In this document: positions 33,697-46,700 of the stretch, in pieces
Numbering within the stretch: position 1 is the stretch's first letter
Layout of the letters: every line of letters begins with the position of its first letter
From: a virus
IMG/VR virus record: IMGVR_UViG_3300022188_000013
Location: 1-55,875 of that record
Reading direction: 5' to 3' (one strand)
Length of the DNA: 55,875 nucleotides
Translations under genes and position numbers: made by a program
Notes under the pieces: generated by a model
Databases searched by the model: none
Seen by the model: only the letters and a program-made list of their open reading frames with translations
Told to the model about the DNA's origin: nothing

Positions 33697-34707
33697 ATGA
33701 TCTTGACCTACGACGAAACAGATCAGTATCTCACTAAAGTTTTTACTGGTATAGATTATCAATATATAGACGATCTACTTGTAGTTTTTAAATTTCCTAA
33801 CCATGAAACAAGACAAAAAGCACATTTAGTTTACAAAAGGTCTTTTGAAAGTGCTGTGGAACAAGGTATGCTGCCTGTCGAAGAGCTAAGGATTTTGATA
33901 GAAAAACGTAATTTAATTACGGCTGCTGATAAGTTACAACTAAAGAAGTTAGAAAACCAACTTGAAGCACAAGAAGTACTTTTATCAAAAACTACAAGAG
34001 TGAAAGCTAATCAAGAGCGTATTAAGGGTGTAATAAGAAGACTAAGGCACGAGATACGTGAAATAGAAATTAAGCACTCCTCTAAACTTATGATGTCTGC
34101 AGAAAATAAAGCTGAGGAAGATAAGACTTTTTACGTATGTACTCGGTGTGCGTTTATGGAAGATGAAAAAACTCTTATATGGTCTTCGTATGAAAAAGCC
34201 TTGAAAGAAGTTAAAATAGAATTAAAAGATAAGATTTTACTTGGATTTCTGAGATTTTTTTCTGGATTTCCAGTATCAATAGTGCGAGCACTATCCCGTA
34301 GTAGTTTGTGGAGAATTAGATATATAAATAGTATGAAGACGTCGGACCCTTTGTTTGGTGTATCGACGTCTGAGTACACAACTGACCAATTAAATCTAGT
34401 TTACTGGTCTAACTATTATCAGAATATATACGAAATGATGCCAGAAGATAGACCTTCTGAAATAGTTATCGAAGATGACGATGCTTTGGACGCTTATATG
34501 AAAGCGTTTTACGAGGAAAGGAATAGACAGGAATCTGAACGTAGACACAAAAGCAATCGATCAGGTAAACTATCTGCATTTGATGCAGAAGAAGTTATAA
34601 TCACACGATCTCATGAACTTTATGAAGATATAGAGTATGATAAACCAAGAGAAGCACAGAAACTTAAGAATCGAACTGACATTCGAAAAAGGACTAAGCG
34701 TGGTTAG
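33697..34707 (+). CDS. Tail assembly chaperone-like protein 2
   Basis: A 336-residue protein in the second chaperone slot, immediately upstream of the TMP gene. It has a helical N-terminal half with a coiled coil (KKLENQLEAQEVLLSKTTRV, about residues 90-120), a Cys-containing FYVCTRCAFM, and a conserved-looking middle (LLGFLRFFSGFPVSIVRALSRSSLWRIRYI), given as GFLRFFSGFPVS, which resembles the C-terminal part of two-part chaperones. The tail is charged. ATG 33697 follows TAA-AAA-AAA with no Shine-Dalgarno, suggesting reinitiation after the upstream gene, or read-through of the in-frame TAA. Confidence 0.65.
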   Translation: MILTYDETDQYLTKVFTGIDYQYIDDLLVVFKFPNHETRQKAHLVYKRSFESAVEQGMLPVEELRILIEKRNLITAADKLQLKKLENQLEAQEVLLSKTTRVKANQERIKGVIRRLRHEIREIEIKHSSKLMMSAENKAEEDKTFYVCTRCAFMEDEKTLIWSSYEKALKEVKIELKDKILLGFLRFFSGFPVSIVRALSRSSLWRIRYINSMKTSDPLFGVSTSEYTTDQLNLVYWSNYYQNIYEMMPEDRPSEIVIEDDDALDAYMKAFYEERNRQESERRHKSNRSGKLSAFDAEEVIITRSHELYEDIEYDKPREAQKLKNRTDIRKRTKRG

Positions 34708-34740
34708 GATAGGCTAATTATTTAACTTCAGTAAGGATAA

Positions 34741-34758
34741 GTGCAGAATTTTCTGCAC
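34741..34758 (+). promoter_or_regulatory. Hairpin upstream of the tape measure gene
   Basis: GTGCAGAA-TT-TTCTGCAC is a perfect inverted repeat 25 bases before the TTG start. There is no T-run after it, only ATTTTAATG. It may be an operator, or an RNA element that tunes translation of a very long message. Confidence 0.5.
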
Positions 34759-34783
34759 ATTTTAATGTTTCGGAGGTGCACTC

Positions 34784-37700
34784 TTGGCTGATAATAACGT
34801 TAATATAAACATTAACGACAACTCCAACCGTAAAGGCTCAGCTGGCGGTATAGCAGGAAAAGCTGCCCAAACAAGTGTAAACGATCCTGCGTCAATAACC
34901 AAACTCGCTCGCCTATTAAAATCCGCTTTAGAAGAAAACTCTAAGAAGACTGGTGACGTCATTGACAAGGCCATATCTAAGCTAGTTCGTGTTATGGTCG
35001 AAAGTGCTGGTGGTGGTTCAATTAGCGATGCCGATATTAAGAGTATTATGAAGGGTGTTGGTAAAGAACTTGGCGACGAAGTTGTAAAATCTATTGCTAA
35101 AACCCTACCTAGGTCTTCCGGAGAAAAGCAGGATTCTACTGCTATAACTAAGGCCATAGACAACAGCATGGTAAGAGCTGCCGATAAAATGGCCCAGACT
35201 ATTTCAAGTCGACTATCAAAACAAGAGAACGTTTCAGTTAATTCAACAGAACTAGCTAAAGGAATCGCTAACTCTATGCGTAGAGCGGTGCCTGCTAGTA
35301 CTGATAAAGCTACAAGAGAACTTATACAGGCCATTGGCTCCATGAAAACTATTTTCAGAGATATTAAAACTTTGGTTAGTCAAATTGGATCTATGCGTAA
35401 GTCTGAGGGTAAAGTTGATGTTGGTGAGATTAGTAGTGTTCTTGGAAGCATTAAAAGAATTCTAACAGATTTTAAAGCTCTTTCACAGGAAGCTAGTAAC
35501 GCTAAAGATTCTTTGAAAGATTTAGCGTTAGAAAGTAAGCAGATGCTCGGTACTCTTACTACAGCTATTAATGATGTTAAGAGAAGTGCTGAAAAAACTG
35601 TTTCTGGTGTAAAGCAGAGAGCTGTTGGCGACCCTAAAGATTTTACTAAAGAAATTGTTACTTCTGTTGTAGGGATTATAACTAAATCAGAATCACTAAA
35701 AGGGACTTCTTTAGAGAAAGCTGTACGTAGTCTTGAGGGCAAGATCGGTGATATGTCCAAACTTTCTATTGAATTACAGAAATTTCAAAAAACATTTAAG
35801 CAGGAAATTACTTCTGGAACTATTAAAATAGAAGGTATTGAAAAGGTTTTAAAGGAATTTGATCAAATTGTAACAAAGCTAGGTAATGTGCCTAAGCAGA
35901 TTGGTATGGATAGAGCCTCTAAACAGGTTGGCATGGATAAGTCACCTAAGCAGATTGGTATGGGTAGATCTCCTAAGCAGATAGGTATGAGTAAGCCACC
36001 TAAGGAGTGGAAGGACTTCGCTAACTCTCTCAGTGGGTTCACACAGAGAACTACAAAATTAATTACACAAGTTAAACTTATAGTAGACGACTCTGAGATC
36101 AGAAAGATGATACCAGATGAAATTGCTGTAAAAATTACTCCAAAGGTTGAGTCTAAAACTATATACGATGATGTTGAAACAGCAATAATTCGTGCTCTTC
36201 ATGATGCTGAAAAGACAAAGATTACACCTAAAGTTGAACCGGTTGTTTCAAAAATTGAGATAGCTTTAAACAATAAAGATTTGGCAGGTATTAGAAAGGG
36301 GTTAGCAGAGCTTTCAAAGATTAAACTAGATTCTAGCCAACTTATCGATGATCTTAGAAAGAGAATTAATGTAATAGAAGGTAGTGCTGAACTAAAAATA
36401 AAGGCAGTTTTAGATACTAAATCTTATGACGATATGCTTGCTACTAAGGTTAAAGCTGATCATAAAAGACTTCAAGCAGCTTTGGCTACTACTGCTCCTA
36501 CTACTGTTGGGTCTACTGGCAGGTCTTTTTCAAAGATAGACCCAGTTGGCCGTTCTCTTTACAAACAGCAGACAGTTAAACCAGTTGAGGGTGGAGAGGT
36601 TAAACGTGCTAGTACTATTAGAATTTTGTCAAGAGATGCTCAAGGTATTAAGCAAGATACAGAGCAGAATATTAAAGCTTTGTCTGCTTCGTTATATAAA
36701 TTACAAGACCAGGTAGTTAGTGGGTTAGAGAAACAGTTTTCAGATGCTGAAAAGAAATGGGCTGTAGTTAAACCAACAGGAGGTACTGCAAGAGACGCTT
36801 TTAAATTAACTCCTGGTGAACGTCAGTGGACAATGCAAATTGCTAATCTAGATAGATTACAAAGAATAATGAAAGATTTTGATTCTGGTGTAATGGATTT
36901 AGTAAATGCGTATAAAGCACAGGCTGTACAAGAACGTGTTACTATGGCTGGTGGTCCGCAGAAACAGGCAGATTTGGTAGGACAATGGTTAAAGACTGTG
37001 TCTGCCCCACAGATTAAATCTGTAGAGGGTCTTGATAGTATAACAAAGGGTAAATTATCTAAGGTTAAGACCTCTTTTTCTGGTACAGACGTTAGTGACG
37101 AGATGCGTACACAGATACGTAAGCTTTTTGGTGATGTAAAACTAGAGAATATTTTTAGAAAAACTTATGCAGAATCTGAGGCTAAGCGTGAGTTACAGAG
37201 TGAGGGTTTAGTAAAACAGGTAGCTCTTCCTGCAGCTAAAGTGACAAAGACCGGTAGTGTTTCATTCCAGACGGTTCATGGTGCGGAACGTGCTTTGTCT
37301 AAATTTGCTAAGTTTGAGACTGGTTTTGAAAAACTTTATGAGGAGTTGACTGGTTTAGCTGTTAACGCAAGTAAAGAGGGTAAGAAACAAATTTTCACAG
37401 AAGCACGTGGTTTTACTGTAGCAATTAAAGAGTTGGGGGTACGCCCAGGCCCAGATAATTTAGCATCAGCGGATGCTCTTGCTAATAAGATGCTTTCATC
37501 TATAGTAAAAAATATAGGTGACAAGGCTGCAGGTTCTACATATACTAGAGAGTTATACACTGGGGCTGCTGCTTCAAAGAGGTTTGCAGTGAAAGAAGCG
37601 GGTGGAGATCCTGCTAAGTTCATGAAAGATTTTGAAGCTGCAATGTCAAGGACATATAAAAGTTTTGATGAGTTTTCAGCCGCTATGAAGGCGATAAACC

Positions 37701-40700
37701 TTTCAGCATATGATGTAGCTAAAAGTTTAAATAGTATAGAAGTTACTAATGTATACGATACAATTGGGAAGGTACTACAAGGGTCTAAGGGGTTATCTCC
37801 TATAACAACATTAGGTGAGAGTCCACAGTTCGAAAGGTCGGTTCGTGGATTTGAAAAAGCTGTTAGTGAAATTGAGGGGTTGATGCCTCTTTTAGAACAG
37901 AATCGTCCTCGTCGTGGTTTTCATCAAGAGAGTGTGGTTAATTTAATGTCTAGAACTGCTCCTTTTTATAGTTCAAAAGACAGACTTGATCCTGATGCAC
38001 AAAAGAAACTTATTAAAGATCTTAATTTAACTGTTAATGAGACTCTTACTAGAATCAAGCAGACAGACCCAACTAAACTTCCTGGTAATTTACAGAGGCT
38101 TACTAGTTTAGGTATTCCTGAATCACAGGCTGGTAATATAGAGGAGTACAGACAAGGTGGTACTAGCCAGACTAAGTTTTTGAAATCTTTGCAAGCAACA
38201 GGAATTAAATTATATAGCCAAGATTTGACAGCCCAAGCCCCTTTTCAACAGTTCCAACAGGTTGGTAGAAATATTTCTAATATAAGTAATGCCATGGTAG
38301 ATTTGGCAGGATCTGCAGAACTTCCTAAACTACGTTCTACAAAAGAGCGTGCCATTATTGAGAGTGGTAGATATGGTGAAAAGGGTTACGGTTATAACGT
38401 AACGGCAGAGTTACGTAATACTGCAGCTAACTTTGAGGATCAGATTATTATTGCCGGTAAGTTAGCGACTGCACTTACATCCGCTGTAAGTACTTTGGTT
38501 AAACCTAGTGCGACTGGCCGTGTTCGTGGTGCTACTACAGAGGATAGAATTTCTGGTACTGGTGTAACAGAACTCAAAGAACAAGAGATTACTAAGGTTG
38601 CCAGAGAGTATATGAGTATTTTAGGTGTGCCAGAGGAATATAAGGGGCGTGCAGATAAAGTTCTTATCGAGGACGTAAGGAAGACAGTCTCTGTTGTACG
38701 TGGTGAAGATGTAGAGGTACAGCAAGCTAAATTAGCTGAGACGTTTTTGAATTACTTTGGCAGAAAGATAACAACTAGATACGGGTCTAAGGGCGTTAGT
38801 GTTACTCCTACTGGACCTACTGAAAACCTTTCTGATATCATATCTAAATATTCTGGAGCAAAGATAAAGTTAGATCCGTCACAAACACTCGGTGCTGCTT
38901 TTGTACCTAAGACTATGGGTAAATTAGTTTCAGAGTTGTTTGGAGACAAAGTTTCTCAAGAGTTAAAGACCCAACTTATAGCTTCTGGTAATAAATTCAT
39001 TATTGACATATTTCAAAAAACAGGTAAAGGTGCTGTTGTTGCAGCTGATGAAGCTAAGAAGACTGCAGGATTATATAAAGAGTTTACTGCTGCTTGGGAA
39101 GATGTTTTTAGTAGTAAGGCTCCCAGTGTTGGTACTGGAGGAATAGCACAGATCCGGGGTAAATATCAGGATCGTTTTGGAGACAAAGCTCTAAAAGAAG
39201 TTAAACCAATCGATGTACGTATTAGTTCTTATGGTGCAGCTAAACGTGGTCTTCAGACTGAGTTTCTAGAATCTATATTCAGTAATGTAGCTGGTACAGG
39301 TAAAGGAGGCGTTACTACTGTAAAGAAACTTGATAAGCCTGCGTATGAGTGGCTTTTAAAGCACGGTGGTTTATCTAAATATTCATCTGCATTGGGGTTT
39401 AAGGGGTCAGGTAAGATGGAGGCTCAAATAGCTCCAGAGCTTTACAGTAAGTTTACTGGTAAGCCTGCAGACAAGTTTGCAGAAGCATTAGCTTCGGGGG
39501 ATGAAAAAGCTGTACTGGCCAAACGTGCTGCTTCTTTAGAGGCTGCTTCTAGTTTTTACTCTGAGCTGATAGATGAGTTTGGTAATAAACGTACCGGTCT
39601 TATTGGTGAAAAATTTCTACAGATTGTAGAAGAACCTGGTGAAAATCCAGAATGGCAACGAGGTCAGATTGATAGTGGGATGAAGGGGGCAAGGCTTAAT
39701 CTTCCAGCATTCTCAGCGTATGCTACTGTGTTTGGTGAGCAGTCTAATTTTATGAAAGAGTTACAAGGTAGTCTCGATGTTAACGCTAAGAAACATTGGG
39801 AATACATGAAGGCCCTGCAGACTATTCAGGATGAAGATAGTACCGTTTACAAGAATATTACTAAGGGATTGAAAACTGTGGATATTGGTGATCTTAGATC
39901 ATTTGATTCGTCTACTGGTGTTTATGGTAAAAAGCATATTACAGATGAAGCTGGTAATCAAGTAATCAATCAGAGAAGTTTTGATGACACAGTTTTAGAT
40001 CTAAATAAGTTTTCTGAGGCTTTTAAGATTGCAATTCCTACAGGTAAGTATGGTCCGGAAGGAGAGATTAAGAAGCAAGAGTTTTATGTTCCAGGAGCCC
40101 CTGCTAGAGGTACATACCCAGAACCGCTACTTGCAGGTGAAAGGGGCATGGACCAGATTACTCGCCGTTTGTCGCATTTTGTAAATATGGCTAAAGAGTT
40201 GCAGGAAGTTATGGAGGACCCAGATAAGTCTTTAGATGCAAATGATATTAGAAAAAAGATTCCACCAGTTATAGGAACATGGATTGGTGAGTCTTGGGAT
40301 ATAGCTAAATCTAAGGCTCCAGATGCCGAGGAACAATTGAGCGGTATACTTAACAAAATGTTTTCAGCTATGTCTACTACAAGTGCCCCTAGTTCATCAC
40401 TAATTAATACTTCTGGTAGGACAGAACAGCAGTTTGCTCAGGATTTCTATAAAGGTCAAATTAACAAAGTATCTCAGGGGCTCAAGACAAAGCCAGAAGC
40501 AATGGCAACTACTATATCCACTATGGGGGATTTGTTAGTTGGTAAAAAGAAGGGAACCCATGAACAGTTGGCAGCTCCTACAGGATTAACTCGTGCATTA
40601 GATCAGGGTATTGGTGGAGTTTTCGCACAGAAGTTGGGCATAGATGTTGTGCAGGACACTATAGATAAACGTGTATCTGCATTAAATAAAGCTAGAATAG

Positions 40701-43700
40701 ATTATTATAACTCACTTGCTGATGCTGCTACAGGGAAAACTGGAAGTATTAATGAGTTGTTGTTTAGTAGAAAGATTCCTGCTGTCATTGGAAAAGCTGT
40801 TACGGCAGTAGTAGATAAGAGAGATGATATTACAAAGTTTGGTAAAGATTTAGTAACCATAGAGTCTAAATATGGTGTTAATCTTGGTGTATCTGCTGAT
40901 AGTTTAGCAGATATTTCTAAGAAACATTCAGAGGCAGTTGTAAATTACCAGAAAATAGGTGTGCCAGTTTTAAAAGAAACAGAACTTGGAGTACCTACTA
41001 CTTTTGCCAAGAAGATACCTTTAGATTTTGTTAAGAAGTTTGTTGACACAAAGGATCCAATTATGGGGGTTAAGGAACAGAAGCCTGAAGCTGTTTCTGG
41101 TACACTGTACGATCTTCTTAAACATATAGAACAGATTAGAGAAGGGGCTAAAAAAGAGTCTCCTGGAATGCAGGATGTTCTTTCTAAGTATATAGACGAT
41201 GAGCTTGTGCCGTATGTAGAGAGTATTCGTTACCCGTTTACAGGTACTTCATCCATAGTTCCGTTTAAACCTAAGTTACTGGAAGAAAAAGATTATCAGA
41301 CAACCGAAGGTACTAAGCTCGCTAGAAATGTTCTAGTAGCCCCAGGTGTACCTGAAGGTTTGGATGAATTGTCGCCTATTTTAAGTAATTTACAAGAACG
41401 GCTCAAAGATGAAATTTCTAACAGAGAGAAGTTACAGAAAGCTGGGGTTCCTCAGGAGGAGATAGAAAGAGCTACAGGGCTTATTAGAGATCTTAGTGCT
41501 GCTATAGCAGAAGTTATTCCTAAGTACACTTCTCAAGCACAGAAACTTGATTTTGACGGTGATCAGATAGAGCTTCATTCAGCAAGAACAGTATCTGCTA
41601 GAAAAGATATAGAATCTCATTTTAAAAGATTTCACACAAGGGATAGTTCTAAAGATCCTTATACTGCTGACGTGTTTAGAACACAATTTTTATCAGAAGC
41701 TCCAGTTGCATCTACAGGACAGTACGTACTTGGTGAATCTTCAGCAGCGTTTGAGAAAAAATTTCCAGCTGGTAAAGGATTTGATTTTCTCCAAAGTCCG
41801 TTCTTAACAAAAGAACTTGAATACTTATCTTCAGGGGAAGCCCTTAATGTACTTAAGGATAACCCAAATATAGGTAATGTAGAGAACGTTATTAAGGATG
41901 TTCTAGTAACACAAAATAAACCTATTGATCAGATTGCGTCCGTAATGGAAACGATAGGTAATGTAGATACATCAGACGCAGACAAAGCTACTCAAAATAT
42001 AATGGAGGCTATCGGTGCCCATCATGCAGATCTAATGACTGTTATTGAGAAGGGTATTAAAAAGAGGTTGTATGAGGAAAAACTTGGAGACGCCATTGAA
42101 GCCCAGTTGTTTAAGGTACATACTGGCCCTGAAGTTGAGTCTTTATATAGAGTTCAAAGGCTTGCAGAGTCGTCTGTAGGTTTTGGAGGCGGTGAAATTG
42201 CAGGACGCCCAGATAAGAGTTCTAAGTATTTTCAAAGTCGTTTTCCTTCTAGTTTGAAGTCTATGGGGGGTCGCCCAGAAGAAGAATTTAATACAATGAT
42301 GAATGAGGTGGTTCGTTTCGGTATTCAGAAAGGTATGGACGTTAAACATGCAGGAGAAAAACCAGTAGCTGGTGAGATGGTTGGTTATCTTACTAGAGGC
42401 GTTAAGGGGGCTACAGAGCTGTGGTCAAGAGTACAAGATGAAAATGATAAAACTTTTGGTGATTTAAGAGATTTTGCTGGGGCTAACGAATCCGCGGTAA
42501 AAATGAGGCTAGGTGCTTTATCCACATCTGACATTATGTCAGAAGCCAAGAAGGTTATAGACTCTCGTGGTGAAAAAATGGATGTGTCTGGTATGGATAG
42601 GGAAGCTTTAATTCAACTAATGGTAGATAAGATAGGTTTCAAGGGGTTTCTTGAGGAGCTTTCTAGATTAATAAAAAAAGAAGCTATTGATGGGTTGATA
42701 GCACAGGCGGAGACTTGGTCGTCAGCTAAGAAGAAAGATCCTGGAGGAGGTTTACCTGAGGTTAAAGATAGTATAAAAGACTGGGCAAATCAAGCTGTCC
42801 AACAGCAGATGGAACGTGGAGGTATTAATATTCGTCAGGATATTACAGAAGGGAAGCAGCCTTTGTATGGTATGCGTACGTTTTTTTCGTCACCAACAGC
42901 TGAGTATGACAAATACAGAGGTAAGTTTGGCGATTTACAAGTACCTGAAGGTGAATTAGAAGGTTTGTCTGAGAAGGATACTAAATCTTACAAATTTAAA
43001 TATAGAAAAGCAGCGGCTACTGCTTCTAATATTAAACAAGAACTAAGGTCTTTTGCTGGGAGTAAGCAGGGCGGGGCTTACGCTGATATGATTAGAGGTG
43101 CTGTTGACGCATTGTATAGCCAACAAGAAGAAGTTGAAAAATATATAACTGCTTTAATGAAAGAAGGTTACAACTCAGAGGCTTCTAAAGGTGTTGCTAT
43201 AGCAGAGCGTACATTGTCTAGAAGCGGTGTTTCTGATTTTGCTAACTCAGTTCTTAATATGAGAACTGGTATGAAAGATGAGGTCTCTAGGCTTTCTGAC
43301 CTTGCAGGAGTTCCTGGATTAAGTAATACTGAGATGTTTGGTATTCGTCGTGAATCTTCAGAGAAATTTGCAGATATTAAACACAGTGAACTTAAAGATA
43401 CAGGAATGTCTGAAGAGGAGGTTAACTCTTCTGTTAAGGATTATGTAGACAGAATGGTAGATAAAGCACAAGCACTTGCACAATTAGACAGAGTAATTGA
43501 CTCTCTAGTGTCTAAAAAGTTTGAGGGAAGAGTGTTGCAAGATTTATTACCAAGACCAGATAAGGTAAGCCAATATAGTACTTATGATAAGACCCGTGGT
43601 GAGGCTTTTACTGCTGCTAGGGAAAAGATGAAGTTTAAGAATGGACGAGCCAGATTAACACAGCCGGCTGCTATGGCTTTTGGTAAAGAAGGAGGCCCTG

Positions 43701-46700
43701 CAAGTGCTAGTATGATGGGTGGTGCAGGTGGTGTTGTACCAGTCCATCTCGTAGGTACAGATCCAGGAGTTACACTTAATGTTAAGGGGCTTGAAGGGTT
43801 GGGTTTAGTAGAAAGAGTTCCTACATCTGTTGATAGAGTTGCAGAAATGGACATCGAACTTCAACAGTTTGCTAAAGATACTAAAGAGTTGGGTGATATA
43901 CTTAAAAAAACTAAGCCTCCAAGAACTGGTGGTAGGTCTACTAGTTATGAGGATTTTTATTCTCCAAGTAAATTTGCTGGTGGTGGTTTTGCTTATAGTG
44001 GAGGAGCAAAAGAGTTTACTGAGGAGGGGCGTCTAAAAGAGCAGGTCGAACGTATAGCTAGAGATATGATTTCAAGAGAGCCATTAGCTCCAGCATCGCA
44101 AGCCTTAGCTGACTGGGGTTCTGCTATTCATGCTAAGTTTGAAAAGTCTTTAGAAAAGCAGGGTAATGTGGAGGTTGAAAAGTACGGTGAGTTTGTAGAC
44201 GGTGTTGGTGGTGTTATTGGTGGATTCGCTGACATTGTTGAGTACGAAGGTACCGAAAAGAAAAAGGTAACCACTGTGGCCGATATTAAAACCGTAGGTG
44301 TTGATAAATTTGAAAAGATTCAATCTGCAGTAAAGAAAGCAGGTTCTACTGATTTTACTGAAGTATCTAAACAGTTGGATGATCGCACAGCTTTGCAGTT
44401 GGAAGATAATTTTAGTCAGCTTAATGCTTACTTAAAAATATTCGATGAAACTGCTAAAGCTGAAATTAGATTCTATGATAGAGAGGGTCGTGGTGAGAAC
44501 ATAGAGGATTACACTGCAGTATCTTTTGGATTTGATCCAGAAAGATTCCAGAAAGATATGCAGGCTTTAGCTAGTGCTAGAACTATAGTTAAACAAGCAG
44601 GAGGCAAGAAGTTCTTACGTACTAACGTAAGAAATCAAGCAGGAGCTGCTAAGCCTGAAGGAGCTTCAACTGAAGAACTTGATAGGGCTATGGAGTTAGC
44701 GAAACAAGCATATGAAAGAGAGCGTGGTGGTGGCGGTATTCGTGCTATGGCGTCTGGTATAGGAGCTAGCAAACGCGGTAAAGAGTACGAAAAGGCTAGA
44801 AAGGGTACGAAGGCTGCTGCCGAGCAAATGTCGAGAAAGGAAATGTATAAGAATCTTACTCCAAGTGAGTTAGATAAATATCTTGTACCACCTCAAGCAG
44901 TAGAGGGAGAAACTGCTGAGGCTTTTTTGACAAACCTTAAGTTATTACACGATCAGTCAAAATTGTATCAAAAGTCTAAGGGTTTAAGTATTGATACTAC
45001 TGACAAAATGCCGAAGCAGATCAAAGAATCTATTGAGTCCGTTAAAGATTCTGGACCAGATTACCAGTCTTTTATAGACCTTACTGGTAAATTAAAAGAA
45101 ATGGATCGTCCAGATTTTACCGGTATGGATATGATTAATGTTTGGAAGCTTTATAGAATAGCTGTTGGTGATTGGTTATTTAAGAGAGCTGATGATGCTT
45201 ATGAAGAGATGCAGGCACTTGAGGCTGCTGGAGATGTTAGGGGATCTAATCAGAAGTATGGTGATTTTACTAATAGGGTGTCTAGAGCCCAAGAGTTTGT
45301 AAGACGTAGTGTTGGGAAGCGTACTGATATTTATACCGATGACAAGAGATTTGTGTATCCTTCACTAGCTAAAAAGGCTGGTGTTTATATGAGTCCGTCT
45401 CAGGTCATGAAGAAGGCTGGAGAGCCGTTAGGTGACGATCCTAAGCTGATAGAAAGTTTTAGGGGTGTTGTACAGGGTATAAAAAGTGAGACAGGAAAAA
45501 CGCCTCCTGTGGAAGCTGCTAGAGCTATTTTTGGTGATCTATCAAATATGAACAAGGATTTTGCTAAGATTCTTTCAGACGGTGAAAAATTTAAACGTTT
45601 AGGTCCAGAGATATTAGACGCTTGGGATTTTGATAAACTTACCGCAAGAACAACAAGATTAAGAGCTGCCCTACAAGAGATCCTTAGAGATAATAAGGAG
45701 ATGGATGCTGAGCAAAGGAAGAATGTTGAAAACATAGTCAAGTATCTTAAGAAGGTAGAGGGTATGTATTCACATATGAATTTAGGGGGTGAACAGACTG
45801 GTTACGGACAGACAGGTATTGTGCCAGTACCTAAATTTGAGACTCCTGCTAATCAGAGAGCCTTACATGCTAGAAATATTCAATCAACAAGGGAATATTT
45901 CAGACGTCCTTCTGAGGAAGGCGGTCCTGACATTGGTGAGCGTTTTAGTTATAGTGAAAAAATAGTTGGTCAGGCAGGCGAAACTATAAAAAATGTTACC
46001 CATCATTTTAGTAAATACGGTGAAGAGCTTTTAGCTTCAGGCCAAAAAGTAGGACAGTTTTCAGAGTCACAACAGGACATAATTGAGAAGATGCAAAAAG
46101 TTAATGCTACATTTAGTAACGCGGTAAGACGTGTTACTTTGTGGGGAGCAGCTTCTCGTTTAGTATATGGTAGTGTGTCTAACCTTAAATCATCTTTAGA
46201 CGAACTTACAAACATCGAGATGGGTGTAGCAAGTTTGAGAATGGTTATGAGCCCTCTTGAAACAGATTTCCAGAAAATGACTAAATCTGCTTCTGGACTT
46301 GCTAAGCAATACGGTGTTCCTGTAACTGATGTGTTGAAATCAATGAAGGTTTTTGCACAGCAAGGTTTGAAACAGGGCGATGTAATTAGTAGAACTAAAA
46401 CAGCTACGCTGGCTTCTAACGTTACTACCTTAAATTCTAAGGAAGCTACCGAAGCTTTAACAGCTGCTATGAGGGTCTTCCGTGAGGAGGGTTCACAATC
46501 ACTGAGATTCTTGGATGCTTGGAGTGAGGTTGAGGCTAAGCACGCTATTACAGCAGATGATATGGCTAATGCTATTAAAAAATCAGCTGCTGCTGCTAAG
46601 AGTGCTGGTGTTAATTTTGACCAATTGAATGGTATGGTTGCAGCTGTTGGTGCTGTAACTAGGCAGACTGGTAAGGAAGTTGGTACGTCTTTTAGGTTTA

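Noticed and set aside
43830-44036. 68-codon + frame within the giant gene
   Set aside because: It lies in another frame of an uninterrupted coding region and has no ribosome site or plausible protein composition.
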